Assembly: GCF_025961225.1 (NCBI RefSeq)
Contig: NZ_JAOQNG010000007.1
Span: 508,501-572,500, forward strand
DNA length: 64,000 nucleotides
Direction of reading: 5' to 3'
Origin: Azospirillum canadense
GTDB taxonomy: Bacteria > Pseudomonadota > Alphaproteobacteria > Azospirillales > Azospirillaceae
The notes under the pieces were generated by a model. That model did not search any database and was not told the DNA's origin. It saw only the letters and a list, made by a program, of their open reading frames with translations. The position numbers and the translations under genes are program-made. Position 1 is the first letter of the stretch. Every line of letters starts with the position of its first letter. Below are positions 42,745 through 51,948 of this stretch, one piece after another.

Positions 42745-44061
42745 ATGCTCGACTGGTTCCGCACGCTGACCTCGCAGGAAAGGAAAGCCTTCTATGGCGC
42801 CTTTCTGGGACACGCGGTCGATGTTTTCGACTTCATGATCTATTCCTTCCTGATCTCCACCCTGATCGCGCTGTGGGGCATGGACAAAACGATGGCCGGG
42901 TCCATCGTCACCTACACGCTGCTCGCGTCCCTGGTGGGCGCCATCGGGGCCGGCGTGCTGGCCGACCGCTACGGCCGCGTGCGTGTGCTGCGCTGGACCA
43001 TCGTGCTGTTCGCCGTCGCCTGCTTCCTGTGCGGGCTGGCCAATTCGCCGGAACAGCTGATGCTGTTCCGCATGCTGCAGGGCCTGGGCTTCGGCGGCGA
43101 ATCCTCCCTCTGCATGGTGCTGGTGACGGAGATGATCCGGAACCCGGCCCACCGCGGAAAATATTCGGGCTTCACGGCCAGCAGCTATTCCTTCGGCTGG
43201 GGGGCCGCGGCCATCGCCTATGGCGTCGTCTTCTCGCTGTTCCCGGCGGAGACGGCGTGGCGCGCCTGCTTCTTCCTGGGCATTCTGCCGGCGCTGGTCG
43301 TCATCTATCTGCGCCGCAACATCCAGGAGCCGGAGGTCTTCACCCAGGCCCGCGCCGCGCGGGCTGCGGGCGGACAGGCAGGCGGCGCCTTCAGCGGGCT
43401 CGGCCGGGTTTGCGCCCCGCCGCTGCTCGGCAAGACAATCCTGTGCAGCCTGCTGTCGGGCGGCATGCTGGGCGGCTACTACGCGCTGGCGACCTGGCTG
43501 CCGACCTACCTGAAAACCGAACGCGGCCTGTCGGTCTTCGGCACCAGCTCCTACCTCGCCGTCATGATCCTGGGCTCGCTGGTCGGCTACATGGTGGGCG
43601 CCTACGCGGCCGACCGGATCGGCCGGCGTTGGACCTACATCCTGTTCGCCGCCTGCGCCTTCGTCATGGCGCTGGTCTATATGATCATCCCCGTGTCCAA
43701 CACATCGATGCTGTTCCTGGGCTTCCCGCTGGGCGTCGCGATGCAGGGCATGTTCTCCGGCATCGGGGCGACCATCTCCGAATCCTACCCGAACAGCGTG
43801 CGGGCGACGGGCTACGCCGTCTCCTACAACGTCGGGCGGGTCATCGGCTCCTTCTTCCCGCTGGCGGTGGGCACGGTCAGTTCCGGACACCTGTCGCTCG
43901 GCCTGTCGATCGCTGTGGTGGCCGGGGCCGGCTATGTGCTGGTGACCATCGCCGCCCTTCTGTTGCCGGAGACCAAGGGGCTGGATCTCCGCGAATTGAC
44001 CGACACGGAGAGCGACACCGTCGTTGCCATGCCGGCCGCCGCGGTTGCCCGCGACCGCTGA
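42745..44061 (+). CDS. MFS transporter, metabolite:H+ symporter type
   Basis: 438 residues with 12 predicted membrane segments. The N-terminus FLGHAVDVFDFMIYSFLI and the loop GVLADRYGRVRVL are typical of sialate/carboxylate:proton symporters. GGAGGGATGA precedes the ATG. It probably imports the substrate of the amidase or diiron pathway. A strong bidirectional hairpin follows at 44087. Confidence 0.87.
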   Translation: MLDWFRTLTSQERKAFYGAFLGHAVDVFDFMIYSFLISTLIALWGMDKTMAGSIVTYTLLASLVGAIGAGVLADRYGRVRVLRWTIVLFAVACFLCGLANSPEQLMLFRMLQGLGFGGESSLCMVLVTEMIRNPAHRGKYSGFTASSYSFGWGAAAIAYGVVFSLFPAETAWRACFFLGILPALVVIYLRRNIQEPEVFTQARAARAAGGQAGGAFSGLGRVCAPPLLGKTILCSLLSGGMLGGYYALATWLPTYLKTERGLSVFGTSSYLAVMILGSLVGYMVGAYAADRIGRRWTYILFAACAFVMALVYMIIPVSNTSMLFLGFPLGVAMQGMFSGIGATISESYPNSVRATGYAVSYNVGRVIGSFFPLAVGTVSSGHLSLGLSIAVVAGAGYVLVTIAALLLPETKGLDLRELTDTESDTVVAMPAAAVARDR

Positions 44062-44086
44062 CCAAACCAAGAGTCCGAGTACAAAA

Positions 44087-44118
44087 ATCGCGTGACGGCA
44101 GCACGGCCGTCACGCGAT
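44087..44118. terminator. Bidirectional Rho-independent terminator
   Basis: 13-bp perfect stem ATCGCGTGACGGC / GCCGTCACGCGAT with a 6-nt loop, located between two convergent MFS genes. On the minus strand the stem is followed directly by TTTTTG; on the plus strand by a weaker T-rich stretch (GGATTTTCTT). It probably stops both the amidase-MFS and the cat-ben transcripts. Confidence 0.8.
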
Positions 44119-44150
44119 CCTCATTGGATTTTCTTACGCCCGGCCCGCTC

Positions 44151-45497
44151 TCAATGGGCTGTCGACAATTCGGCGCTCGCGGCCGGCCTTTTCTGCGTGC
44201 GGATGGTGCCCACCGCCAGCGCGGCGATCAGCAGCGGGACGGCGATGGCGATGTAATAACCGGGCACGCCCCCCTGCTGAAGGCACCAGCCGCCAATCGC
44301 GGATCCGATGATCGAGCCGACCCGCCCCATGCCGATGGCCCAACCGGTCCCCGTTGCACGAAGGCTCGTCGGATACACGGTCGCGATCAGATAATTCAGG
44401 GCAATCTGCTGGCCGCCGACGCCGAACCCGGTGGCGCCGACCAGCACGAACGTGAGCGTCCAGTTGTCGCTCACCGTGGCGAGCGCAAGGCACACCGCGA
44501 TGCCGCACGCAAACATGCCGAACAGAACGCGGCGGACGTCCAGCCGCGCAAGCATCATGGACAGCGGAATGGCACAGGCGATGAAGACGCCGTTGACGGT
44601 GACCGTGCCATAGGCTGCCTTTTCGGTCGCCAGCCCTGCGGTGATCAGCACCGTCGGCAGCCACAGCAGCAGCATGTACCAAGCGATCCAGTTGAAAAAG
44701 TAGGTTGCCCAGATCGCCAGCGTGCGCGTCCGCCATTCCGGGGCAAACAGGGCCGACACCGGCGACGTCTCGATCCGTTGCGGCACGGCGTACACCGTGG
44801 TCTCCGCCACCGGCCGCCCGATGATCCGCGCAAGCAGCCCGTGAATCCGCTCGCGGTGGCGGTCCTGGTCACGCGCCACGAGGAACTGCGGCGATTCCGG
44901 AAGAAGGGCCAACGCCACGAGCAGCAGCGCCAAAGGCGCGGCGCCGCCGGCGATGAAGATGCCTTCCCACCCGATGACCGGCAGCCAGGACGAGGCAAGC
45001 AGCCCGCCGAGCATGGCTCCGGCCGGCAGTCCCAGCAGGATGCCCGTCATGACCGTGCCGCGGCGGTAACCCGGGCTGTATTCGGCCACCAGCGACAGCA
45101 GCACCGGGGTCATGCCGCCCATCCCGAGTCCAGCGAGGAAACGCAAGGCCATGATGTGCTCGGGCGTCGTCGCAAAGCCGGTCGCCAGGGAGGCGATGCC
45201 GAACAGGAACAGGGCGCCGAGAATAGCGGGGCGCCGTCCCCACCGGTCACCGACCGGACCAAGTGACATGGCACCAACCATCATGCCAATCGTGCCGGCC
45301 ATGAGGATGCCCGCAAGCCCGCCCTTCGGCGCAAGCCCGAACGCCTTCGCGATGGCCGGCCCCGTGTAGGCGATCGCCTGCGTGTCGAATCCGTCGAGCA
45401 GCGCGCACAGAAAGCACAAGGCAAAGATCCGCCATTGGAAACTGCCAATGGGCACCGCGTCGATGTACGCCTGCAGGTTTTTTCGTTCTGCCGTCAT
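44151..45497 (-). CDS. benK: MFS aromatic acid:H+ symporter (BenK/PcaK type)
   Basis: 448 residues, 12 membrane segments. FLCALLDGFDTQAIAYTGPAI and GDRWGRRPAIL are the AAHS-family motifs (the acidic DGFD is typical of PcaK/BenK). It is the last gene of the catBCA-benABCDK unit, so benzoate is the likely substrate. The start at 45497 follows a weakly matched ribosome site (AAGAGGG, rather far). Confidence 0.85.
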   Translation of the reverse strand: MTAERKNLQAYIDAVPIGSFQWRIFALCFLCALLDGFDTQAIAYTGPAIAKAFGLAPKGGLAGILMAGTIGMMVGAMSLGPVGDRWGRRPAILGALFLFGIASLATGFATTPEHIMALRFLAGLGMGGMTPVLLSLVAEYSPGYRRGTVMTGILLGLPAGAMLGGLLASSWLPVIGWEGIFIAGGAAPLALLLVALALLPESPQFLVARDQDRHRERIHGLLARIIGRPVAETTVYAVPQRIETSPVSALFAPEWRTRTLAIWATYFFNWIAWYMLLLWLPTVLITAGLATEKAAYGTVTVNGVFIACAIPLSMMLARLDVRRVLFGMFACGIAVCLALATVSDNWTLTFVLVGATGFGVGGQQIALNYLIATVYPTSLRATGTGWAIGMGRVGSIIGSAIGGWCLQQGGVPGYYIAIAVPLLIAALAVGTIRTQKRPAASAELSTAH

Positions 45498-45605
45498 TTC
45501 GCAGTTCCAACCCTCTTCATGTGTGTTTTTTGCGGCCGGACGAACCACGACGGATTGGCGATGTCGGCTCTGCCCAGGGGGACATCGCATTCCGGCCAAA
45601 GATGG

Positions 45606-46391
45606 TCAGCCGATGCTGCCGCCCGCGACGAAGCAGGTCTGTCCGGTGATGTACGACGCCTCGTCCGAAGCGAAGAAGCAGATCGCCGCGGCGACTTCGT
45701 CCTGCGTCCCCAGGCGCCCCATCATCGTATCGCGCAGAACCTGCTCGTACGTCTCCTTGCCCCAGAGCGTCTCCTGCTCGCTCAGCGGCTTGGGGTTGCG
45801 CGGGATGACGCGCTCGCCGTTGTCGATCGCGCCGGGCGACACGGCGTTCACCCGGATGCCCTTGTCGGCCAGTTCCATGGCCATGCAGGTCGTCATGGCG
45901 TGCACGCCGCCCTTCGCCGCGGAATAGGGCACACGGTGAATGCCCCGGGTGGCGTTGCTTCCGACGTTCACGATGCTGCCGCTGCCCTGCGCGATCATGG
46001 CCGGGATCACCGCGCGGCAGGACCACAGCGTCGGCCACAGGGAGCGGTTGATCTCCTTGACCATCTCCGCTTCCTGATACTCCCAGAAGGGCTTCATCCA
46101 GATCGTGCCGCCGACGTTGTGCACCGAGATGTCGATGCGGCCGAACGCCTCCATGGCCGCCGCCACCATCGTCTCGGCCCCGGCGTAAGTCTCCAGGTCG
46201 GCGGTCACCGCCAGCGCCGACGCGCCCTCCGCCGCAAGGTCGTTCGCCACCTCGTGGACGCGTTCGGAACGGTCCACCAGCACCAGCCGTCCGCCCTCCC
46301 GCGCCGCGGTCGCCGCCACCGCCCGGCCGATGCCTTGGGCGGCGCCGGTGACGATCATGACCTTGCCCTCAAACCGATGGCGCCCGCTCAT
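45606..46391 (-). CDS. benD: Benzoate cis-diol dehydrogenase BenD
   Basis: 261 residues, SDR family. TGAAQGIG and LVDRSERV for NAD, NVGG, serine in VNVGSNATRG and YSAAKGGVHA. The stretch INRSLWPTLWSCRAVIPAM is characteristic of BenD/XylL. It converts benzoate cis-1,2-dihydrodiol to catechol with release of CO2. The ATG overlaps the benC stop by four bases. Confidence 0.9.
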   Translation of the reverse strand: MSGRHRFEGKVMIVTGAAQGIGRAVAATAAREGGRLVLVDRSERVHEVANDLAAEGASALAVTADLETYAGAETMVAAAMEAFGRIDISVHNVGGTIWMKPFWEYQEAEMVKEINRSLWPTLWSCRAVIPAMIAQGSGSIVNVGSNATRGIHRVPYSAAKGGVHAMTTCMAMELADKGIRVNAVSPGAIDNGERVIPRNPKPLSEQETLWGKETYEQVLRDTMMGRLGTQDEVAAAICFFASDEASYITGQTCFVAGGSIG

Positions 46392-47410
46392 CGCTGGCTC
46401 CCCTCGCTCGGCGCGAATTTTTCGTAGTGGAAGTTCACGGGGGTGACGCCCTGGTCGCGGAAGTGGACGCGCACCGCCTCGACCATCGCCGGCGGGCCGC
46501 AGAGATAGACGTCCACGTCGCCGGCGTTCAGGTGCCCGGCGTCCAGATGATGCGTGACGTAGCCTTTGCGGGCGTGGCTGCTGCCTTCATCCGCAACGCA
46601 GGTCGCGAAGGTGAAGTCCGGGATGCGTTCCGCATAGGCCCGCAGCGTCTCCATCTCCACGAGGTCGCTGTCATGCGTGACGCCGTAGACGAGGTGGACG
46701 GGGTGGCCCGCCCCGCCTTCCTCCGCGAGGCGGCCGAGCATGGACAGGAAGGGCGCTAGCCCCGTTCCGCCGGCCAGCATCAGCACCGGCCGCCTGACAT
46801 CCCGCAGGTAGAAGCTGCCGAGCGGCCCGGTGATCGTCATCCGGTCGCCCGGCTTCGCACGATCGCTCAGATAGCCGCTCATCAGCCCGTTCGGCACGTT
46901 GCGGATCAGGAAGGTCGCCAGCTCCGCGCCGGGTTTGGAACTGAAGGAGTAGGACCGCGTCTCGCTCGTGCCCGGAACCTGGATGTTGACGTACTGTCCC
47001 GGCAAGAAGGAGAGGCGCGCGGCACCGTCCACCACGAGCGCCAGGCTGATGGTGCTGTCGGACAAGGGCCGCACCCAGGCGACCTCCGCGTCCACGTCCA
47101 TCGCCTTCGTCTTGCACAGATCCGAGGAGGCGGCGATGCGCAGGACGAGATCGGACTCCGGGCGCGTCTGGCAGGTCAGGCAGTAGCCTTCGGCCGCCTC
47201 CGCGTCGGTCAGCGCGTCCTCGATGTAGGAACCGCCGTCGTAGCGGCCGGCTTCGCAAAAGCTCTTGCAGGTGCCGCAGGCGCCGTCGCGGCAGTCGAGC
47301 GGAATGTTGATGCCCTGGCGGTAGGCGGCGTCGGCCACCGTCTCGCCCGGATTGGACTCGATGAAGCGGGTCAGCCCGTCTTCGAAGCTCAGCGCGATGT
47401 GAAAGCTCAT
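46388..47410 (-). CDS. benC: Benzoate 1,2-dioxygenase reductase BenC
   Basis: 340 residues. N-terminal [2Fe-2S] domain (CRDGACGTCKSFC and CLTCQ), FAD domain (TRSYSFSS) and NAD domain (GGTGLAPFLSML, YLCGPPAM). The order ferredoxin-FAD-NAD is the class IB arrangement of BenC/XylZ. It feeds electrons from NADH to the BenAB oxygenase. Confidence 0.92.
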   Translation of the reverse strand: MSFHIALSFEDGLTRFIESNPGETVADAAYRQGINIPLDCRDGACGTCKSFCEAGRYDGGSYIEDALTDAEAAEGYCLTCQTRPESDLVLRIAASSDLCKTKAMDVDAEVAWVRPLSDSTISLALVVDGAARLSFLPGQYVNIQVPGTSETRSYSFSSKPGAELATFLIRNVPNGLMSGYLSDRAKPGDRMTITGPLGSFYLRDVRRPVLMLAGGTGLAPFLSMLGRLAEEGGAGHPVHLVYGVTHDSDLVEMETLRAYAERIPDFTFATCVADEGSSHARKGYVTHHLDAGHLNAGDVDVYLCGPPAMVEAVRVHFRDQGVTPVNFHYEKFAPSEGSQR

Positions 47411-47493
47411 GGATCATCTCCCCGACCGCGGCCGGTCCGAAGACGGCGGGTCAGATGCGGCCAACCAGGGTTGGCCAGTCAGATGTGATTGAT

Positions 47494-47985
47494 TCAGATA
47501 TGATAGATGTCGATGACGTGGTGGATGTAGTCGTTCTTCAGCACCACCGTCTTTTCCTTGATCAGCGGCGTCTCGCCCGAAACATCCAGCGTGTAGTAGG
47601 ACGTGCCGAAATAGGTGTCGGTCGTTTTGTAGCGGAAGCTCAGCGTGACCCAGTTGAAACGCAGCTTGGCAATGCCGTCCCGCTGTTCGAGGATTTCCAG
47701 GTTGCTGATGTTGTGGGAGGTGCGCGGCTCCGGCAGGCTGGTGGCGCTCGACCGTTCGGTCTTGATGCGGAACACCCGGTCTTCCAGGCCGCCGCGGTTC
47801 GCGTAGTAGATCAGCGAAATCTCGCGCTGCGGGTCGGTGGTGAGGGTGCCGTCGTCGTCCCAGGCCGGCATCCAGAAGACAGCGTCCGGCGCGTAGAGCT
47901 GCAACCAGTCTTCCCAGCGCTTGTCGTCGAGCAGGCGGGCCTCGCGGTGGAGGAAGGCCTGGAGCGTCTCAAAGGAAATGCCCAT
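47494..47985 (-). CDS. benB: Benzoate 1,2-dioxygenase small (beta) subunit BenB
   Basis: 163 residues from ATG 47985 after GAGGATGTC. FLHREARLLDDKRWEDWLQLY and PDAVFWMPAW near the N-terminus, and the C-terminal KNDYIHHVIDIYHI, are typical of the NTF2-like beta subunit of group II Rieske oxygenases. It lies 11 bp after benA. Confidence 0.92.
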   Translation of the reverse strand: MGISFETLQAFLHREARLLDDKRWEDWLQLYAPDAVFWMPAWDDDGTLTTDPQREISLIYYANRGGLEDRVFRIKTERSSATSLPEPRTSHNISNLEILEQRDGIAKLRFNWVTLSFRYKTTDTYFGTSYYTLDVSGETPLIKEKTVVLKNDYIHHVIDIYHI

Positions 47986-47996
47986 GACATCCTCCC

Positions 47997-49346
47997 TCAG
48001 GCCGGTGTCTTCGCGTCCGCGGCGACGGCGCGGCGCATGGTGTCCAGCCAATATTGATGCTGCACGACGAACAGGCCCTCGTCCTCGGTGCGCACGCCGC
48101 TCATCAACGGGGTCAGGTCGATGGCCTTGGCGGCCTCGTCGGCACCCTCGACCCAGTGGTTCGCCCCGCGCGACAGGTCGTTCCAGGCGGCGGCCCCGCC
48201 CATGTAGCCGATCTGGCAGGACCGGAACTCCTCCAGGTCATCGGGCGTCGCCATGCCGCTGGCGTTGAAGAAGTCCTCGTACTGGCGGATGCGGCGCGCG
48301 CGCGCCTCCGCGCTCTCGTTCTTCGGGGCGATGCAGTAGATGGTGACCTCGGTCTTGTCGACCGCGATCGGGCGGTAGGTGCGGATCTGCGAGCTGAACT
48401 GGTCCATCAGATAGACGTTCGGGTAGAGGCACAGGTTACGCGAATTGCCGATCATCCAGTCGGCACGCGCCGGACCGTACTGCGCCACCAGTTCGTCCCG
48501 CCGCTCGTGAAGCGGCCGGTCCTCTGGGTTGGCCCAGCGGCTCCACAGCAGCAAATGGCCGTTCTCGAAGGAGTAGAAGCCGCCGCCCTGCTTGGCCCAG
48601 TTGCCGGCGTCCATGGCGCGCACCGCGTCGCCGGTCGCGGCGGTCTTGCGATGGTTGGTGGTGGCCGCGTAGTTCCAGTGCACGGCGGTGACGTGATAGC
48701 CGTCGGCGCCATTCTCCGTCTGGAGCTTCCAGTTGCCGTCGTAGATGTAGGAGGAGGAGCCGCGCAGCGCCTCCAGCCCGTCCGGGGACTGGTCCACGAT
48801 CATGTCGATGACCTTGGCCGCCTCGCCCAAATGTTCCGCCAGGGAAGGCACGTCCGGGTTCAGGCTGCCGAACAGGAAGCCGCGGTAGGATTCAAACCGG
48901 GCGACCTTGGTGAGGTTGTGCGAACCGTCGCAGTTGAAGCCGCCCGGGTAGCCGGCGCTGTCCGGATCCTTGACCTTCAGCAGCTTGCCGGAGTTGTTGA
49001 AGGTCCAGCCGTGGAAGGGACAGGTGTAGGTCGCCTTGTTGCCGCGCTTATGCCGGCACAGCATCGCGCCGCGGTGGCTGCAGGCGTTGATGAAGGCGTT
49101 CAGCGCACCGTCCTTGTTGCGGGCAATGACGATCGGCTGCCGCCCCATATGGGTCGTGAAGTAGTCGTTTTTGTTCGGGATCTGGCTTTCATGGGCGAGG
49201 TAGATCCAGTTCCCCTCGAAGATGTGCTTCATCTCCAGTTCGAACAGCGCCGGGTCGGTAAAGATGTCGCGCCGGCAGCGGTACAGCCCCTGTTCCTTGT
49301 CCTCCACGACCGCCCCGTCGAGCCGTTCCTTGAGATCGGTGGCCAT
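47997..49346 (-). CDS. benA: Benzoate 1,2-dioxygenase large (alpha) subunit BenA
   Basis: 449 residues. The Rieske centre ligands are C89/H91 (NACSHRGAMLC) and C109/H112 (YTCPFHGW). The mononuclear-iron region is around GADGYHVTAVHWNY. Length and order match BenA/XylX. It dihydroxylates benzoate to the cis-1,2-dihydrodiol. The gap to catA upstream (114 bp) contains three tandem 12-bp repeats. Confidence 0.93.
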   Translation of the reverse strand: MATDLKERLDGAVVEDKEQGLYRCRRDIFTDPALFELEMKHIFEGNWIYLAHESQIPNKNDYFTTHMGRQPIVIARNKDGALNAFINACSHRGAMLCRHKRGNKATYTCPFHGWTFNNSGKLLKVKDPDSAGYPGGFNCDGSHNLTKVARFESYRGFLFGSLNPDVPSLAEHLGEAAKVIDMIVDQSPDGLEALRGSSSYIYDGNWKLQTENGADGYHVTAVHWNYAATTNHRKTAATGDAVRAMDAGNWAKQGGGFYSFENGHLLLWSRWANPEDRPLHERRDELVAQYGPARADWMIGNSRNLCLYPNVYLMDQFSSQIRTYRPIAVDKTEVTIYCIAPKNESAEARARRIRQYEDFFNASGMATPDDLEEFRSCQIGYMGGAAAWNDLSRGANHWVEGADEAAKAIDLTPLMSGVRTEDEGLFVVQHQYWLDTMRRAVAADAKTPA

Positions 49347-49405
49347 GACGTATTCCTCCAGGTTTTACGGCGGGGCCACCTCCCCAAACGGCCGGTGGCC
49401 ACGCG

Positions 49406-49441
49406 CCGGTTTGTTGGCCGGTTTGTTGGCCGGTTTGTTGG
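49406..49441. repeat. Three tandem copies of CCGGTTTGTTGG
   Basis: 36 bp made of three identical 12-mers in the catA-benA gap, 20 bp after the catA stop on the minus strand. The copy number is likely to vary between strains by slippage. No role is evident. Confidence 0.7.
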
Positions 49442-49460
49442 TTGAGCGCGTCAAAGGGCC

Positions 49461-50378
49461 TCACGCGGCCGAGGCGCGGGCCCGCTCGACCACGGCGTTG
49501 GTCAGGCCTTCGACGGCGTGCGGGAGCGTGAAGTCGAAGGCGATGGTCGCAAAGGGACGGTCCACGCCCATGTCCCGCAGGACGGCCGGGTCGGTGTGGT
49601 GCACCACGTCGGGAATCAGCCCGTCGCGCGTCGCGAAGGCGAAGTCGTCGTGGGTGTGGGGATCGTCCTTGATGTTGATCTGCGTCGTCAGGGTGCGGAA
49701 GCCCGGGGCCGACACGAAGAAATGGATGTGCGCGGGGCGGTGGCCGTGGCGGCCTAGCAGCGTCAGCAGCGTCTGCGTCGGGCCGTCGGGCGGGCAGCTG
49801 TACCCGGACGGCATGACGCTGCGGAAGCGGTAGCACCCTTCGCAGTCGGTCACGATGGTCCGGCGCAGGTTGAACGGGCTCTGCGACTGGTCGAAGACGG
49901 AGTAGTTGCCGCGCGTGTTGGCGTGCCAGACCTCGACCTTCGCGCCGGGGACGGGGTTGCCGCGCGTGTCGAGCACACGGCCTCCCATGAGGAGGATCTC
50001 CCCGTCGTCGGTGCCGTCGTCCAGACGCGCCTCGCCTTGGGAGACCGGGGCGCCGGCGACGTAGAGCGGGCCTTCGATGGTGCGCGGGGTGCCGCCCACT
50101 TCCATGCCCGCGGCGCGCTCCTTCTCGTCCTGGCGCAGGTCCAGGAAGTGCTCGATGCCCAGACCCGGCACGAGCAGGCCGACCTCGTTGGACTTGCCGA
50201 GTTCGGTCACGTAGTTGCAGGCCGACCAGAATTCCTCGGGCGTGACGTCCATGTCTTCGATCAGCACGAACAGGTCGAGCAGCATGCGATCGACAACCGC
50301 CTTAACGCGTTCATTCGCGGGGGCGCTCTGGGTGCCGGTGATGCGCTTGGCGAAGTCCTGGATCTGGGTCTTGTTCAT
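49461..50378 (-). CDS. catA: Catechol 1,2-dioxygenase CatA
   Basis: 305 residues. The Fe(III) ligands can be placed at Y159 (TRGNYSVF), Y193 (SGYSCPP), H217 and H219 (RPAHIHFF), with nearly the spacing of the Acinetobacter enzyme. An N-terminal helical linker domain for dimerisation and phospholipid binding precedes them. It cleaves catechol to cis,cis-muconate. It is a member of the cat-ben transcript. Confidence 0.93.
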   Translation of the reverse strand: MNKTQIQDFAKRITGTQSAPANERVKAVVDRMLLDLFVLIEDMDVTPEEFWSACNYVTELGKSNEVGLLVPGLGIEHFLDLRQDEKERAAGMEVGGTPRTIEGPLYVAGAPVSQGEARLDDGTDDGEILLMGGRVLDTRGNPVPGAKVEVWHANTRGNYSVFDQSQSPFNLRRTIVTDCEGCYRFRSVMPSGYSCPPDGPTQTLLTLLGRHGHRPAHIHFFVSAPGFRTLTTQINIKDDPHTHDDFAFATRDGLIPDVVHHTDPAVLRDMGVDRPFATIAFDFTLPHAVEGLTNAVVERARASAA

Positions 50379-50421
50379 CGTTCTCTCCCTAGACTCTTGT
50401 AAGGTGTGGTTTGTGGCTTGG

Positions 50422-50712
50422 TCAGCGGTCGCCCTCGTGGATGGACGACGGGTGGCGGCACAGCGCGGTGACCTTCATCGCCATGTACGGAAAGAGCGGC
50501 AGCGAGCTGAGCAGCGCGTGCAGTTCGTCGGCGCTCTCCACGTCGAAGATGCTGACGTTCGCGTAGCGGCCGGCGACGCGCCACAGGTGGCGCCACTTGC
50601 CCTCGCGCTGCATGCGCTGGGCGCGCTCGCGTTCCACCCGCTTCAACTCCTCGGCCGCTTCCGGCGCCATGTCGGGCGGCAGGCGGACGTCCATTTCGAC
50701 TTGGAACAGCAT
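50422..50712 (-). CDS. catC: Muconolactone delta-isomerase CatC
   Basis: 96 residues, exactly the size of CatC. MLFQVEMDVRLPPDM and the C-terminal LPLFPYMAMKVTALCRHPSS are hallmark stretches. It moves the double bond of muconolactone to give beta-ketoadipate enol-lactone. It lies between catB and catA with gaps of 27 and 43 bp. Confidence 0.92.
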   Translation of the reverse strand: MLFQVEMDVRLPPDMAPEAAEELKRVERERAQRMQREGKWRHLWRVAGRYANVSIFDVESADELHALLSSLPLFPYMAMKVTALCRHPSSIHEGDR

Positions 50713-50739
50713 GGATTGATCCCTCGGTTCGGACCGGCG

Positions 50740-51861
50740 TCAGCGCCGGTCGCGGCGGAAGAAGGCGACGCGGTCCTCGTCCAGTTCGATGCCGAGGCCC
50801 GGCTTGTTCGGCACCCGCAGGGCGAAGTCCCCATAGGCGGGCGGTTCGGTGAGGATTTCCTCGGTCAGCAGCAGCGGGCCGAACAGCTCCGTGCCCCAGC
50901 CGAGATGGGGGAAGGCGGCGAAGAGATGGGCCGACGCCATGGTGCCGATCCCGGCCTCCAGCATCGTGCCGCCGTAGAGACCGATGCCCGCGGCATCCGC
51001 GATGGCCGCCACGCGCGCCGCCGCCTGGAGACCGCCGCTTTGCGCGATCTTCACCGCGAACACGTCGGCGGCGGCTTGGGCCGCGAGGGCGAAGGCGTCT
51101 TCGGGTCCGCGCAGGCTCTCGTCGGCCATAATCGGGATGATGAAGCGGGCCGCCAGCCGCGCCAGGGCGGCGCGGTTGCCCCGCGCGATGGGCTGTTCGA
51201 CCAGATCGACGCCCGCGTCCTCCAGCATCGCCATCCCCCGCGAGGCGCTGGCCTCGTCCCAGGCCTGGTTCACGTCCACGCGCACGCTGGCCCGGTCGCC
51301 CAACGCCTGCTTGATCGTCGCCACGTGGGCAACGTCGTCGGGCACCGCCCGCTTTCCGATCTTCAGCTTGAAGATGTTGTGACGGCGCAGGGCGAGCATC
51401 CGCTCGGCCTCGTCAATGTCCTTGGCGGTGTTGCCGCTGGCCAGCGTCCAGGCGACCGGCAGCGCGTCGCGGTGGCGGCCGCCCAGAAGCTCAGACACCG
51501 GCAGGCCGAGGCGCTTGCCCTGCGCGTCCAGCAGCGCCGTCTCGACGGCCGACTTGGCGAAGTGGTTGCCGACGACCGCTTTCGCGACCTGGGCCATCGT
51601 CGCCGCCACGCGGGTGGGATCGCAGGCGCGCAGGATCGGCGCGATGTAGGTGTCGATGGCCAGCTTGATACCTTCGGGGCATTCATCGCCGTAGCTCAAC
51701 CCGCCGATGGTGGTTCCCTCGCCGATGCCCATTGCACCGTCCGAGCAGCGGATGCGGACAACCACGACGGTCTGCCGGCGCATGGTCGCCATCGAGAGCA
51801 CATGCGGCCGAATGGTCGGCAAATCGACCAGGAACGTCTCGATGTCGTCGATTTTTGTCAT
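50740..51861 (-). CDS. catB: Muconate cycloisomerase CatB
   Basis: 373 residues, enolase superfamily, muconate-lactonizing group. The KxK pair is in IFKLKIGKR, metal-ligand D and E in VRVDVNQAW and DLVEQPI, and MADESL and AVKIAQSGG follow. It cyclises cis,cis-muconate to muconolactone with Mn2+. It is the first gene of the cat-ben operon, with the ATAC-N7-GTAT activator site 88 bp upstream of its ATG. The later steps (enol-lactone hydrolase onward) are not in this window. Confidence 0.93.
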   Translation of the reverse strand: MTKIDDIETFLVDLPTIRPHVLSMATMRRQTVVVVRIRCSDGAMGIGEGTTIGGLSYGDECPEGIKLAIDTYIAPILRACDPTRVAATMAQVAKAVVGNHFAKSAVETALLDAQGKRLGLPVSELLGGRHRDALPVAWTLASGNTAKDIDEAERMLALRRHNIFKLKIGKRAVPDDVAHVATIKQALGDRASVRVDVNQAWDEASASRGMAMLEDAGVDLVEQPIARGNRAALARLAARFIIPIMADESLRGPEDAFALAAQAAADVFAVKIAQSGGLQAAARVAAIADAAGIGLYGGTMLEAGIGTMASAHLFAAFPHLGWGTELFGPLLLTEEILTEPPAYGDFALRVPNKPGLGIELDEDRVAFFRRDRR

Positions 51862-51948
51862 CCTGCGGCTGTCCTCAGCAGAATTTTTGTTGCTTCACCA
51901 AGCTATCGGTTGCGGCGCGCGATGTGAAAGATCATGTTGGTCTGGTTT

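Noticed and set aside
49406..49441. CRISPR-like array
   Set aside because: Only three perfect 12-mers with no spacers and no cas genes; it is a simple tandem repeat.
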